Shown in pieces: positions 9,218 to 18,075 of a DNA stretch of 64,000 nucleotides. The translations under genes and the position numbers were made by a program. Location of the stretch: positions 124,001 through 188,000 of the forward strand of contig NZ_BMOP01000002.1 in the NCBI RefSeq assembly GCF_014647135.1, given 5' to 3'. Position 1 is the first letter of the stretch. Each line of letters starts with the position of its first letter. Under the pieces are notes generated by a model. The model did not search any database. It saw nothing but the letters and a program-made list of their open reading frames with translations, and was not told the DNA's origin. This DNA comes from Shewanella xiamenensis (GTDB taxonomy: Bacteria > Pseudomonadota > Gammaproteobacteria > Enterobacterales > Shewanellaceae).

Positions 9218-10726
9218 ATGGAGTTTAGCGTAAAGAGCGGTAGCCCCGAAAAACAACGCTCAGCCTGCATCGTTGTCGGTGTTTATGAACCCCGCCGTCT
9301 ATCCGGTATCGCCGAGCAATTAGACAAGATTAGCGAAGGTTATATCAGTAATCTACTGCGTCGCGGCGATTTAGAAGGTAAGCCTGGGCAGATGTTATTA
9401 CTGCACCACGTTCCTAATGTATTGAGTGAACGAGTGCTGTTAGTCGGTTGCGGCAAAGAACGAGAACTAGACGAGCGCCAGTACAAGCAGATCATAACTA
9501 AAACCATCAACACCTTAAATGAAACAGGTTCAATGGAAGCGGTATGCTTCTTAACCGAGTTACACGTTAAAGGTCGCGATACCTATTGGAAAGTTCGCCA
9601 AGCGGTCGAAACCACCAATAGCAGTTTATACAGCTTTGATGCGCTCAAAACCCGTAAAGGTGAGACCCGTCGTCCGCTGCGTAAATTAGTATTTAATGTG
9701 CCAACACGTCGCGAATTAACCTTAGGTGAACGCGCGATTGAGCACGGCATGGCCGTTTCTGCCGGTATGCATTTATGCCGCGATGTGGCTAACATGCCGC
9801 CAAATATCTGCAATCCAGCCTATTTAGCCTCTCAAGCTCGCCAATTGGCCGAAGTTCACGAAAATCTACATGTATCAACTGTAGGTGAAGAGCAAATGGC
9901 GAAACTCGGCATGAACTCTTACCTTGCCGTAGGCCGCGCCAGCGCCAATGAATCCATTATGACAGTGATGGAATACAAGGGTGCCGTCGATAGCACGGAA
10001 AAACCTATCGTATTGATTGGTAAAGGCTTGACCTTCGATTCAGGCGGTATTTCATTAAAACCGGGCGAAGCCATGGATGAAATGAAATACGACATGGGTG
10101 GCGCTGCTGGTGTGATCGGCACCATGAAAGCCATTTGTGAAATGAAGCTACCAATCAACGTCGTCGGTATTCTCGCAGGTTGTGAAAACATGCCATCGGG
10201 CAACGCTTACCGCCCAGGTGACATTTTAACCACCATGTCAGGGCAAACTGTTGAAGTTCTGAACACCGACGCCGAAGGCCGTCTAGTATTGTGTGACGTG
10301 TTGACCTATGTTGAGCGTTTCGACCCTGAACTGGTAATCGACACCGCAACACTCACTGGTGCATGTGTGATTGCCTTAGGTAAACATGCTTCTGGCCTGT
10401 TCTCATCACACAATCCACTCGCCCATGAGCTACTCAATGCTGGTGAGCAAAGTGGTGACCGCGCATGGCGCATGCCACTGTGGGATGAGTACCAAGATAT
10501 GCTCGATAGCCCATTTGCGGATATGACCAACTTAGGTGGTCGTCCAGCGGGCGCGATTACGGCGGCTTGTTTCCTCTCGCGTTTCGCGAAAAAGTACAAC
10601 TGGGCTCACCTAGATGTCGCAGGTACGGCGTGGAACAGCGGTGCCAATAAAGGTTCAACCGGCCGCCCAGTACCGATTTTGACTCAGTTCCTGATCAACC
10701 GTGCTGGCGTCGAATTAGGCGAATAA
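9218..10726 (+). CDS. pepA: Cytosol (leucyl) aminopeptidase PepA
   Basis: This M17 aminopeptidase of 502 residues has an N-terminal macro-like domain (about 1-165) and a C-terminal catalytic domain. The metal site is visible in [30 protein letters not shown] and the signature [10 protein letters not shown]. PepA removes N-terminal residues as a hexamer. In E. coli it also binds DNA at Xer sites and carAB, which is not shown here. A GTG at 9212 lies in frame upstream, but it overlaps the AGGAG ribosome site. The ATG at 9218 has proper spacing and gives the expected MEFSVKSGS start. It is transcribed divergently from lptF. Confidence 0.96.
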   Translation: MEFSVKSGSPEKQRSACIVVGVYEPRRLSGIAEQLDKISEGYISNLLRRGDLEGKPGQMLLLHHVPNVLSERVLLVGCGKERELDERQYKQIITKTINTLNETGSMEAVCFLTELHVKGRDTYWKVRQAVETTNSSLYSFDALKTRKGETRRPLRKLVFNVPTRRELTLGERAIEHGMAVSAGMHLCRDVANMPPNICNPAYLASQARQLAEVHENLHVSTVGEEQMAKLGMNSYLAVGRASANESIMTVMEYKGAVDSTEKPIVLIGKGLTFDSGGISLKPGEAMDEMKYDMGGAAGVIGTMKAICEMKLPINVVGILAGCENMPSGNAYRPGDILTTMSGQTVEVLNTDAEGRLVLCDVLTYVERFDPELVIDTATLTGACVIALGKHASGLFSSHNPLAHELLNAGEQSGDRAWRMPLWDEYQDMLDSPFADMTNLGGRPAGAITAACFLSRFAKKYNWAHLDVAGTAWNSGANKGSTGRPVPILTQFLINRAGVELGE

Positions 10727-10740
10727 TCCCTAACAAGACC

Positions 10741-10772
10741 AAAAGGCGAAGAAACATTTCTTCGCCTTTTTT
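10741..10772 (+). terminator. Rho-independent terminator after pepA
   Basis: The perfect stem AAAAGGCGAAGAAA (10741-10754) pairs with TTTCTTCGCCTTTT (10757-10770) and ends in a T run, 14 bases past the pepA stop. Confidence 0.93.
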
Positions 10773-10897
10773 ATGCAGCAAAGAAAGCGAAATGCCACTG
10801 AGACTAATGCGATTAACTATCTGTTCACTCAATTTGATTGCGTGAGAAGAGTTAACAACCGAGATGTGAAAGAATACTGCTATTGAATATTTTTTGA

Positions 10898-10926
10898 TTG
10901 ACAGCCACGCCCTCGCCCTTTAGTTT
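10898..10926 (+). promoter_or_regulatory. Candidate promoter of pheL-pheA
   Basis: A perfect TTGACA -35 box at 10898-10903 is spaced 17 bp from a weak -10 box, TAGTTT, at 10921-10926. The predicted start of transcription would be very close to the leader-peptide ATG at 10935. That would leave little or no 5' untranslated RNA, consistent with the lack of a clear ribosome site there. The -10 match is poor, so this is tentative. Confidence 0.35.
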
Positions 10927-10934
10927 TAGTCCCT

Positions 10935-10988
10935 ATGAAAACAAATACCTTAGCGTTTTTTACTTTCTTTTTTACACCCCCACTCTAG
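10935..10988 (+). CDS. pheL: phe operon leader peptide PheL
   Basis: This 17-codon reading frame encodes MKTNTLAFFTFFFTPPL and ends in TAG. Five of the six codons at positions 8-13 are Phe (TTT TTT ACT TTC TTT TTT), the hallmark of a phenylalanine leader peptide. It lies 104 bases upstream of pheA and directly ahead of mutually exclusive hairpins and a terminator. Ribosome stalling at the Phe codons when charged tRNA-Phe is scarce would release the downstream terminator. No strong ribosome site precedes the ATG. Confidence 0.9.
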   Translation: MKTNTLAFFTFFFTPPL

Positions 10989-11052
10989 GAGGCGGATTTA
11001 CTGTGTAAAAACGAAAGTAAAAATCCAAAGCCTCCCACTGGGAGGCTTTTTC
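10957..11052 (+). promoter_or_regulatory. Phenylalanine attenuator (alternative RNA hairpins)
   Basis: Three pairings can be drawn. (1) The Phe-codon stretch TTTTTACTTTC (about 10957-10967) plus the following T-rich bases pairs with 11002-11023, which holds GTGTAAAAAC and GAAAGTAAAAA. This is the protector hairpin. (2) GGAGGC (10988-10993) and GGATTT (10994-10999) pair with GCCTCC (11030-11035) and AAATCC (11021-11026), leaving an AAA bulge. This is the antiterminator. (3) The terminator at 11027-11052 shares GCCTCC with the antiterminator. A ribosome stalled on Phe codons blocks pairing 1 and favours 2, so pheA is read. Confidence 0.85.
11027..11052 (+). terminator. Attenuator terminator upstream of pheA
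   Basis: The stem AAAGCCTCCC (11027-11036) pairs with GGGAGGCTTT (11040-11049) around a three-base loop and is followed by T residues. It lies between pheL and pheA, 41 bases before the pheA ATG. Confidence 0.92.
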
Positions 11053-11092
11053 GTCTTAAACGCTTGAGAATCCGGCGGCAAATGAGGTCAGA

Positions 11093-13093
11093 ATGCAAAA
11101 ACCACAGCCTTTAAATCACACTCGAGAGCAAATAACCCAGCTCGACAATGAGCTTCTCTCGTTACTCGCCGAACGTCGCCGCTTAAGTCTTGAAGTGGCC
11201 CGCAGTAAAGAAGTGGATGTGAGACCCATTCGTGACACCCAAAGGGAAAAAGAACTGCTGGCAAGATTAGTGATGGCAGGACGAGAAAAAGGCTTAGATG
11301 CGCATTATGTTATCTCGCTGTATCAAAGCATTATCGAAGACTCGGTACTGAATCAACAGGCTTATCTTCACGGCCGCGCGAACCCTGAAACGCAAAAACA
11401 ACAATACTGTATCGCCTACCTTGGCGCCCGCGGCTCCTACTCTTACCTTGCCGCGTCTCGCTATTGCCAACGTCGTCAGGTTGAGATGCTCGACTTAGGC
11501 TGCCAAAGTTTCGATGAGATAGTCCAAGCCGTTGAGTCAGGTCACGCCGACTATGGCTTTTTGCCGATAGAAAACACTTCGTCCGGCTCAATCAACGAAG
11601 TGTATGACGTACTGCAACATACCAGTCTTTCCATCGTGGGCGAGACGACTATCGAAGTAAGCCATTGTCTATTGGGCAAACCGGGCAGCAAACTGAGCGA
11701 TATCAAAACTGTTTATGCTCACCCGCAGCCCATCAGTCAGTGCAGCCGCTATCTTAGCCAGCACAAAGGCTTAAGACTGGAATATTGCTCAAGTAGCGCC
11801 GAGGCCATGGAGAAGGTCAACCAGTCTACCGACAATAGCGCCGCTGCGATTGGTAGCACAGAAGGTGGCGCGCTGTACCAACTCGAGTCAATTGAGTCTG
11901 GCCTTGCCAATCAAAAGATTAACCAAAGCCGCTTTATTGTTGTGGCACGAAAAGCCGTAGCCGTACCCGAGCAATTGCCCGCAAAAACTACCCTGATTAT
12001 GGCCACAGGCCAAAAGGCGGGTGCGTTGGTTGAAGCCCTATTGGTGCTCAAGGCGCATCAACTGAATATGAGCAAACTCGAATCTCGCCCTATTCCTGGC
12101 ACACCGTGGGAAGAAATGTTCTATCTGGATATCGATGCCAATATTTCCAGCGAAGCCATGCAGCAAGGGCTCAAACAGCTCGAGAGGATCACGCGGTTTA
12201 TCAAAGTATTGGGGTGTTACCCCTGCGAAACCGTAAAACCGACACAACTCAGCAATAGCCAATTGTTGATTGAACCTAATACCTCTAAAGCCGAAGTATT
12301 CAGTGAAGTAAGCACTAAGTCATCTCCCTATCGTTACACTAAGGCTTATAAGGCGCAGGCGAGTGAAATTCACTGCGGCCCCTTTACCATTGGCGCAGGC
12401 CATCTTGGTGCTATTGCCAAGATGACTCTGAGCAAAAGCCTGCTGTTAGAGTCGTCACCAACCGTCTTATCCGCCTTTGAGCGCAGAGTGAAACAGCTAA
12501 AAGAAGCGGGTTTCCAAGCGGTGATTTTAGACGGATGCCACTCGCTCGCCTCAGCAGAAGCCATCATCCCTAAGCTGCGCCAAACCCTGCATCAGTATGA
12601 TTTGCTTTGTGTTATTGCCATCGAACAGGCGACGGATATGCCGTTGGCGACAGGCCATGCGGATATGTTGTTCTTAACGGGCAAACAAATGTTTAATCAG
12701 GCCTTGCTGACTCAGGCAGGCACCCTGCCGATTCCGCTATTCCTCGAACGTCACGATATGGCAAGCTATGAGGAGTTTATGGCGGCAACGGAGACGATTT
12801 TAAGCCAAGGTAACCAACAGCTTATCCTATGTGACTCGGGCATTCGTACCTATAACAATGCCAACTTACCCACTTTGGATTTAGCAAGCCTCATCCAAAT
12901 CAAGGCCAACAGTCATCTCCCTATAGTGATTAATCCTTGTTATGCCATCAGCGAAGATGCGCTGCTACTGCAAACTCAAGGGATTAAACAGCTCAAAGCC
13001 GATGGTCTAGTGCTGAATTGCTCCCTCGAAGAAGATAAAGCACATGACACACTGGCGCTGATGGTCGAGGTCGTCAGGGAGTTATATCGCTAA
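11093..13093 (+). CDS. pheA: Chorismate mutase / prephenate dehydratase with a C-terminal DAHP-synthase-like domain
   Basis: PheA makes phenylpyruvate from chorismate via prephenate. The 666 residues are far more than E. coli PheA (386). Domains in order: AroQ chorismate mutase (about 1-95), prephenate dehydratase (about 104-285), ACT regulatory domain (about 297-385), then an extra domain (about 415-666). The ACT domain has both Phe-binding motifs, GALV at 310-313 and ESRP at 330-333. The dehydratase TRF motif reads SRF (279-281), a mild change. The extra domain resembles type I-beta DAHP synthase (ILCDSGIRTYNN, PTLDLASL, SHLPIVINP), but the expected metal and substrate residues are altered; see the finding. 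A GAGGT ribosome site supports the start. Expression is set by the upstream phe attenuator. Confidence 0.95.
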   Translation: MQKPQPLNHTREQITQLDNELLSLLAERRRLSLEVARSKEVDVRPIRDTQREKELLARLVMAGREKGLDAHYVISLYQSIIEDSVLNQQAYLHGRANPETQKQQYCIAYLGARGSYSYLAASRYCQRRQVEMLDLGCQSFDEIVQAVESGHADYGFLPIENTSSGSINEVYDVLQHTSLSIVGETTIEVSHCLLGKPGSKLSDIKTVYAHPQPISQCSRYLSQHKGLRLEYCSSSAEAMEKVNQSTDNSAAAIGSTEGGALYQLESIESGLANQKINQSRFIVVARKAVAVPEQLPAKTTLIMATGQKAGALVEALLVLKAHQLNMSKLESRPIPGTPWEEMFYLDIDANISSEAMQQGLKQLERITRFIKVLGCYPCETVKPTQLSNSQLLIEPNTSKAEVFSEVSTKSSPYRYTKAYKAQASEIHCGPFTIGAGHLGAIAKMTLSKSLLLESSPTVLSAFERRVKQLKEAGFQAVILDGCHSLASAEAIIPKLRQTLHQYDLLCVIAIEQATDMPLATGHADMLFLTGKQMFNQALLTQAGTLPIPLFLERHDMASYEEFMAATETILSQGNQQLILCDSGIRTYNNANLPTLDLASLIQIKANSHLPIVINPCYAISEDALLLQTQGIKQLKADGLVLNCSLEEDKAHDTLALMVEVVRELYR

Positions 13094-13122
13094 TTTGCGC
13101 GAATAACGATACCAAAGAACAT

Positions 13123-13152
13123 ACAGCCACGAATATCGTGGCTGTCTTGTTT
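13123..13152 (+). terminator. Terminator after pheA
   Basis: The stem ACAGCCACGA (13123-13132) pairs perfectly with TCGTGGCTGT (13136-13145) and is followed by CTTGTTT. It separates pheA from the converging antiporter gene. Confidence 0.85.
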
Positions 13153-13195
13153 AGGGCTTTTAGGATTTTAGGCCTCAAGCTTAAACGCAGCAGGG

Positions 13196-14500
13196 CTAGG
13201 TTCGCTCAGGCGCAATCTGGCTATTGGTATCTGTTGCCACCGCATTACTGCGGCGAATTAACCCCGTCATACTCGAGCCCTGCACTAGGATTGAAAACAC
13301 CACCACGGCATAGGTCATCACGAGCAGTAGCTCTCGCAGCTCGACACTGCTTTGTGAATCGATAATAACGCCCTCGGGTAAACTCATCGCCATGGCCAAG
13401 GCTAAACCGCCTCTGAGCCCACCCCAGATAAGTATCGACTCGGCATAGGGATTGTAAGACTTAACCAACCTAAATCCGATATAGGGCAAAAACACACTCA
13501 CCGCCCGCGCCGTTAATACCAGCGGAATAGCCAGCAGCATAAACCACCATAATGGCGCTTTAAAGGTGACAAGCAGGAGTAATAATCCCAGCAGGAGGAA
13601 CAGCAGCGCATTGAAGAAGGATTCAATCAACGACCAAAAAGTATAGAGTTTTACCCGCTCATGGCGCACAAAATATTTAGGCACGCTGTAGTTGCCGATA
13701 ATCATCCCCGCACTCACCATCGCCAGCGGCCCCGACACACCTAATACCTCTGCCATCACATAACCTGCGGTGGGGATCAGTAAAGTGACCAGCATTAATT
13801 GGGTTTCTTCCTCACAGTAGCGAAAGAAATGGTGCAACAATACACCCAGCGCTGCACCATAAACGATGCCCCCAAGCGCCTCTTGAACAAACAATAACGA
13901 GATTTGCGTGAAGGTCAGCGGCTCAGTTGAAAAGGCTAGATGGGAGATGGCCACAAAAATCACCAGCCCAATGCCATCGTTAAAGAGCGACTCCCCTTCC
14001 ACCTGAATAGCAATATCTTCGGGCGCGCCCATCTTCTTCAAAATGGCTAATACGGCAATCGGATCTGTGGGTGAAATTAATGCGCCAAAGAGCAAACAAT
14101 GGCTTAAGGCCAAGGGCAATCCCAACATGGGAGCTATGTAGTAAAGCAAACCACCGACGATAAAAGTCGAGAGCAAGGTACTGACGAAGGCAAGGATGAG
14201 GATTTCCCATTTCTGATGCCTTAAGATTTTTAAGCGGATCTGTAATGCCCCAGCAAACAAGAGAAAACCTAACATGCCATTGAGCAATAAGGCTTGAAAG
14301 TCGAGTTTCTCCAGCCCTGCCACAAAGTAACCATAAACATTACCGCCAAGTGCTTTACCCGCCAACAATAGCAACAGACTCATGCCCAATGCTAATGCGG
14401 TAATGGCGACGGTTTCTTGCAGCTTATGTAAACGTGAAGATGCCACTGAGGTGACTAAGGCTAACGCACAGAGAATACACAGAATTTGATAACTAGACAT
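13196..14500 (-). CDS. CPA1-family Na+(K+)/H+ antiporter (NhaP type)
   Basis: This 434-residue protein has about twelve hydrophobic segments. CPA1 hallmarks are present: FGALISPTDPIAV (about residues 137-149) and VEGESLFNDGIGLVIF (about 166-181), which hold the Asp and Glu/Asp residues of the cation/proton path. ILIWGGLRGGLALAMAM lies near residue 360. It exchanges cytoplasmic Na+ or K+ for protons. The family does not tell the ion preference. It is unrelated in sequence to NhaA at 42816-43985, so the window encodes two cation/proton antiporters of different superfamily branches. It stands alone with no regulator beside it. Confidence 0.93.
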   Translation of the reverse strand: MSSYQILCILCALALVTSVASSRLHKLQETVAITALALGMSLLLLLAGKALGGNVYGYFVAGLEKLDFQALLLNGMLGFLLFAGALQIRLKILRHQKWEILILAFVSTLLSTFIVGGLLYYIAPMLGLPLALSHCLLFGALISPTDPIAVLAILKKMGAPEDIAIQVEGESLFNDGIGLVIFVAISHLAFSTEPLTFTQISLLFVQEALGGIVYGAALGVLLHHFFRYCEEETQLMLVTLLIPTAGYVMAEVLGVSGPLAMVSAGMIIGNYSVPKYFVRHERVKLYTFWSLIESFFNALLFLLLGLLLLLVTFKAPLWWFMLLAIPLVLTARAVSVFLPYIGFRLVKSYNPYAESILIWGGLRGGLALAMAMSLPEGVIIDSQSSVELRELLLVMTYAVVVFSILVQGSSMTGLIRRSNAVATDTNSQIAPERT

Positions 14501-14545
14501 TAGAGCCTCTTATCTCGTTAAGATGAAAAGACTCTAGCACAAGTT

Positions 14546-14881
14546 TTAGACTTCTAAACCATCCAATAGACTTAACCAGCCTTTAATTATCCGATGACAA
14601 AACCAAATAATACCAAAGAGATAAATCGAAAGACTAAGCCAAGTAATCGGCAAGCAATAACCTAATATTAAGAGTCCTAAAAAAATCATATTAGAATGGC
14701 GTTGCCAACGCAGGTGCGAAGCTAGCACCGCATTGCCTTGAGAGTGTCGCTGAGACAAGTTAATAAACAAGCTCAGCAGCACAGGAAGCAGTAACAACGG
14801 AAAGCCGGACATTAAGGCGTAAAGTAAATGGCCTAAGCTGCGATCTTCAATTTTTGCGGCATAAGTGGTTGTCGTTGTCAT
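14546..14881 (-). CDS. Small inner-membrane protein of unknown function
   Basis: This 111-residue protein has three likely membrane helices (about 25-43, 65-80 and 82-97). Between the first two is a polar stretch with SHLRWQRHSNM. The size and layout recall short DUF4870-like membrane proteins, but I cannot assign the family with confidence. A GAGTCTC stretch upstream on the minus strand gives only a weak ribosome site. The gene is on the same strand as the CPA1 antiporter downstream (46 bases) and could share a transcript. Confidence 0.7.
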   Translation of the reverse strand: MTTTTTYAAKIEDRSLGHLLYALMSGFPLLLLPVLLSLFINLSQRHSQGNAVLASHLRWQRHSNMIFLGLLILGYCLPITWLSLSIYLFGIIWFCHRIIKGWLSLLDGLEV

Positions 14882-15012
14882 TGAGAGACTCCAGCCGGAC
14901 GATGAGACTGGGCGTGAACTCCGCCCTTGTCTTTAACCTTACGTTCTCAGCGATATAATCGCAACTACGCTACCAAAATATTTCCGTTAAGGATGGCTCA
15001 AACAACTCAATA

Positions 15013-16143
15013 TTAGCCCAACGACAGCGTTACATCCGACTTAAGCTTAGTTGAACAGGCTAACACATATCCGGCATCGATATCAGCTGGCGTCAATGTC
15101 ATGCTACTAGTTGACTCAGTCTCCCCTTCGAGCACTTGGCATTTGCACGCGCCACATACACCCGAGCGGCAAGCCGCAATAATCGGTAAACCTTCAGCTT
15201 CAATCCCCTCAAGTAACGTTTGCTCTGCCGTTAAGGCCCGCTTTTTATCCCCAATAGATAACATAAAGCTTGCGCTGGCATTAACTTGATTTGCTGATTG
15301 CATTTCAGCTTGCTTGACTCGGCTTTGCGCTTCTTTCACTGCGGTAGCAAAACTCTCGTGATACAGCTTACTCATATCAAAGTTAAGATCAGTCAGAATC
15401 TTTTTCACGGCCTGCATATAAGGCTCTGGCCCGCACAAAAATACGGTTCGCTCGGCAAAATCAGGCACTAAATCTCGTAGATTATTGGCACTTAAACAGC
15501 CGATATCGTGTAATGTTTCCTCAGTATGCCAAACCGTATCAGTGGTGACATTCTCCACAATATAACGCAGTTTAAAATCTCGATGGCGCGTAGCCATGGT
15601 CTCTAATGAAGTTTTAAAAATAATATCGGCTTGAGTTCGCGCGCTATGTACAAAAGCGATGTCGGCATTCATTTGGGTATCGGTCAAATAACGCGACATC
15701 GAATACATAGGTGTTATACCGCAACCTGCGCTCAAAAAGAGGTATTTTTGGGCTGAAATATCAAACAGATTGAACTGCCCTGTTGGCGGCAGGACTCGTA
15801 CCATTTGTCCTGGCTGTAGATGATCAATCAGATAATTCGATACGAGTCCTCCCTCAACCCGCTTAATGGTCAACATTAACGAGTAAGGTCGGGACGGCGT
15901 CGAAGATAAGGTATAACTGCGGCAAGCCTGTTCACCGTTGATGTCTAGCACTAAGGTCATAAATTGACCCGGCTTATAATCAAACTTCATCGGCTCACCC
16001 GCTTGAAAGCGAAAACTCACCACATCAGCGGTTTCGTTCCAACGTTCCACACACACTAACTGACTGAAACTGTCTTGACGCGCAGGCGTGGAGGATAAAG
16101 TGATATCGGGTAGGGTATTGATATTCATAATCTTTGTATCCAT
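15013..16143 (-). CDS. hcr: NADH oxidoreductase Hcr for hybrid cluster protein
   Basis: This 376-residue protein has an FAD domain with the flavin motif RSYTLSSTP, an NAD-binding domain (LFLSAGCGITPMYS near 155-170; LCGPEPYMQAVK near 240), and a C-terminal plant-type [2Fe-2S] ferredoxin domain. Its cluster cysteines are seen in CRSGVCGACKC and in VLACST near the end. It passes electrons from NADH to Hcp, encoded directly upstream, in nitrosative-stress defence. The start could also be the ATG five codons in (16128); neither has a strong ribosome site. The pair forms the usual hcp-hcr operon. Confidence 0.93.
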   Translation of the reverse strand: MDTKIMNINTLPDITLSSTPARQDSFSQLVCVERWNETADVVSFRFQAGEPMKFDYKPGQFMTLVLDINGEQACRSYTLSSTPSRPYSLMLTIKRVEGGLVSNYLIDHLQPGQMVRVLPPTGQFNLFDISAQKYLFLSAGCGITPMYSMSRYLTDTQMNADIAFVHSARTQADIIFKTSLETMATRHRDFKLRYIVENVTTDTVWHTEETLHDIGCLSANNLRDLVPDFAERTVFLCGPEPYMQAVKKILTDLNFDMSKLYHESFATAVKEAQSRVKQAEMQSANQVNASASFMLSIGDKKRALTAEQTLLEGIEAEGLPIIAACRSGVCGACKCQVLEGETESTSSMTLTPADIDAGYVLACSTKLKSDVTLSLG

Positions 16144-16194
16144 AACACTGCGGCCTTATCGTCAAGCCGCAGTGATTCTATGCTATCAATCGAC

Positions 16195-17859
16195 CTAGGC
16201 TACGTTTAGCATGGTCTTAAGATCGGCTTCCACTGTGGTGGTATTACGCAAGCCAAATTTCTCTTCCAAAATCTTGGCTAAGTTTGCAGTTAAAAATGCC
16301 GGTGGCGTTGGGCCTGTACGGATATTTTTCACCCCGAGCGACAATAGCGTCAGCAGCACGACAATGGCTTTTTGCTCAAACCATGAAAGCACGAGATTCA
16401 ATGGTAATTCATTGATATCGCATTCAAAGATTTGTGATAGCGCGATAGCTAGCTGGATTGCCGAATAGGCATCGTTACATTGGCCAATATCGAGTAAGCG
16501 CGGAATACCGTTGATATCGCCAAATTCCAACTTGTTGAATTTGTACTTACCACAACCTAAGGTCAGGATGACGGAATCCTTTGGCGCCGATTTCGCTAAA
16601 TCGGTGAAATAACTCCGCTCCGACTTATCACCATCACAACCTCCGACTAAGAAGAAGTGTTTGATAGAACCGTTTTTCACATTTTCAACTACTGTTGGGG
16701 CGGCAGCCATTAAGGCATTTCGGGCAAAACCGATGGTGATATTGTGTGGAATTTCATCGTATTGGAAACCATCAAGTGAGAGAGCCTTGTCGATCACAAC
16801 TGAAAAATCATCCCCAATTACATGAGTCACACCAGGCCAACCTACGATGCTACGGGTAAAGATACGGTCGCTATATTGGCCCACATTCGGGTCAATAATA
16901 CAGTTAGATGTCATCACCACAGCGCCAAGGAAGTTGGCAAATTCTTTTTGCTGGTTCTGCCATGCACTACCATAGTTACCCACTAAATGGGGGTATTTTT
17001 TAAAGGCTGGGTATGCAAGTGCGGGCAGCATTTCGCCATGGGTATAAACATTAATGCCTTTGCCCGCTGTTTGCTCAAGGATAAGCTCTAAGTCTTTCAT
17101 ATCATGGCCAGAAACCAGAATCGCTTTGCCTTTTACCGGTTTAGTGTTGACGACTGTCGGTTCAGGATGACCAAAGGCTTCGGTCTCGCCCGCGTCAAGC
17201 AAAGCCATAATGCGGTAGTTTAATTGGCCAATTTCCATCGCAGTGGAGAATAATTTATCTGCATCAACACTCGGTTCACCGAGAAACGCCATGATTTGAT
17301 GGAAATCCGCAGCAATCTCAGCATCGGTTTTACCTAGTACACGCGCATGCTCCATATAAGCGGCCGCACCTTTAAGGCCGTATAAACAGAGTAATCTAAG
17401 TCCTAAAATATCTTCATGAATGTGATTTTTGTCTTTATTTAGCGACGCGATAGGTGCTTGAGACAGCATTTCAAGCTTGCTTGTGCCTAACACTAACTGC
17501 GCGACTGGCGGCATCTGCTCTGCCGTTTTCCCGCTCTTTTCACAAGCGGCTTCATAGGCTGTTTTTAGATTTTCACGGTGTGTTGCAGCTTGCTGTACAT
17601 AAGCAATGATCCGCTCATCATCGAAGTTGACGTTGGTTAAGGTTGAGAAAAAAGCTTTAGGAACAAAAGTATCGACTTCAGAATCTACAATGCCTAACTC
17701 GCGCGCTTTTACCGCATAAACGGAAACACCCTGCAACATGTAGATTAATAAGTCTTGCAGATCCGAGGTTGCCGCTAATTTGCCACACATACCTTGGGAA
17801 TAACTACAACCATTGCCAGCGGGTGTACGAATGGTTTGCTCACACTGAATACAGAACAT
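16195..17859 (-). CDS. hcp: Hybrid cluster protein (hydroxylamine reductase / NO reductase) Hcp
   Basis: This 554-residue protein begins [15 protein letters not shown]. Its N-terminal cysteines (C3, C6, C18, C25) bind the proximal Fe-S cluster as in the E. coli type. Hybrid-cluster ligands lie in the second half, with conserved stretches [30 protein letters not shown] and [12 protein letters not shown]. Hcp was first described as a hydroxylamine reductase. In E. coli it is a high-affinity NO reductase and protein S-nitrosylase under anaerobic conditions. It is the first gene of hcp-hcr and has an NsrR-like palindrome 20 bp ahead of its start. Confidence 0.96.
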   Translation of the reverse strand: MFCIQCEQTIRTPAGNGCSYSQGMCGKLAATSDLQDLLIYMLQGVSVYAVKARELGIVDSEVDTFVPKAFFSTLTNVNFDDERIIAYVQQAATHRENLKTAYEAACEKSGKTAEQMPPVAQLVLGTSKLEMLSQAPIASLNKDKNHIHEDILGLRLLCLYGLKGAAAYMEHARVLGKTDAEIAADFHQIMAFLGEPSVDADKLFSTAMEIGQLNYRIMALLDAGETEAFGHPEPTVVNTKPVKGKAILVSGHDMKDLELILEQTAGKGINVYTHGEMLPALAYPAFKKYPHLVGNYGSAWQNQQKEFANFLGAVVMTSNCIIDPNVGQYSDRIFTRSIVGWPGVTHVIGDDFSVVIDKALSLDGFQYDEIPHNITIGFARNALMAAAPTVVENVKNGSIKHFFLVGGCDGDKSERSYFTDLAKSAPKDSVILTLGCGKYKFNKLEFGDINGIPRLLDIGQCNDAYSAIQLAIALSQIFECDINELPLNLVLSWFEQKAIVVLLTLLSLGVKNIRTGPTPPAFLTANLAKILEEKFGLRNTTTVEADLKTMLNVA

Positions 17860-17879
17860 GGATAGACTCCTAATTTAAA

Positions 17880-17902
17880 TTCATGCTTTATTTATGCATG
17901 TT
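17880..17902 (-). promoter_or_regulatory. Candidate NsrR operator upstream of hcp
   Basis: Two 11-base arms separated by one base, TTCATGCTTTA and TTATGCATGTT, match the layout of the NsrR site (two ATGCATTT-type arms, 11-1-11). One arm matches well (ATGCAT) and the other less so (ATGCTT). It lies 20 bases upstream of hcp. hcp is a classic target of the nitric-oxide sensor NsrR in gammaproteobacteria. The assignment is by motif and context only. Confidence 0.5.
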
Positions 17903-18023
17903 TAAAATTAGTCTACCTAAACCGAAAATAAGCGACAGTGTTTTCTTACCTTGAATGCCAAATCTTAGAGAATGATCACCTTAAGCAATTACTAATTTAC
18001 ACAATAAAAGTGACTCAAAACCC

Positions 18024-18058
18024 ATAAAAAATGCCCATCAAAGATGGGCATTTTTTAT
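18024..18058 (-). terminator. Terminator after aroF-tyrA
   Basis: The perfect 16-bp stem ATAAAAAATGCCCATC (18024-18039) pairs with GATGGGCATTTTTTAT (18043-18058) around an AAA loop. It is T-rich on both sides and lies 18 bases past the tyrA stop. Confidence 0.93.
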
Positions 18059-18075
18059 GACTAACTCATTCATTA

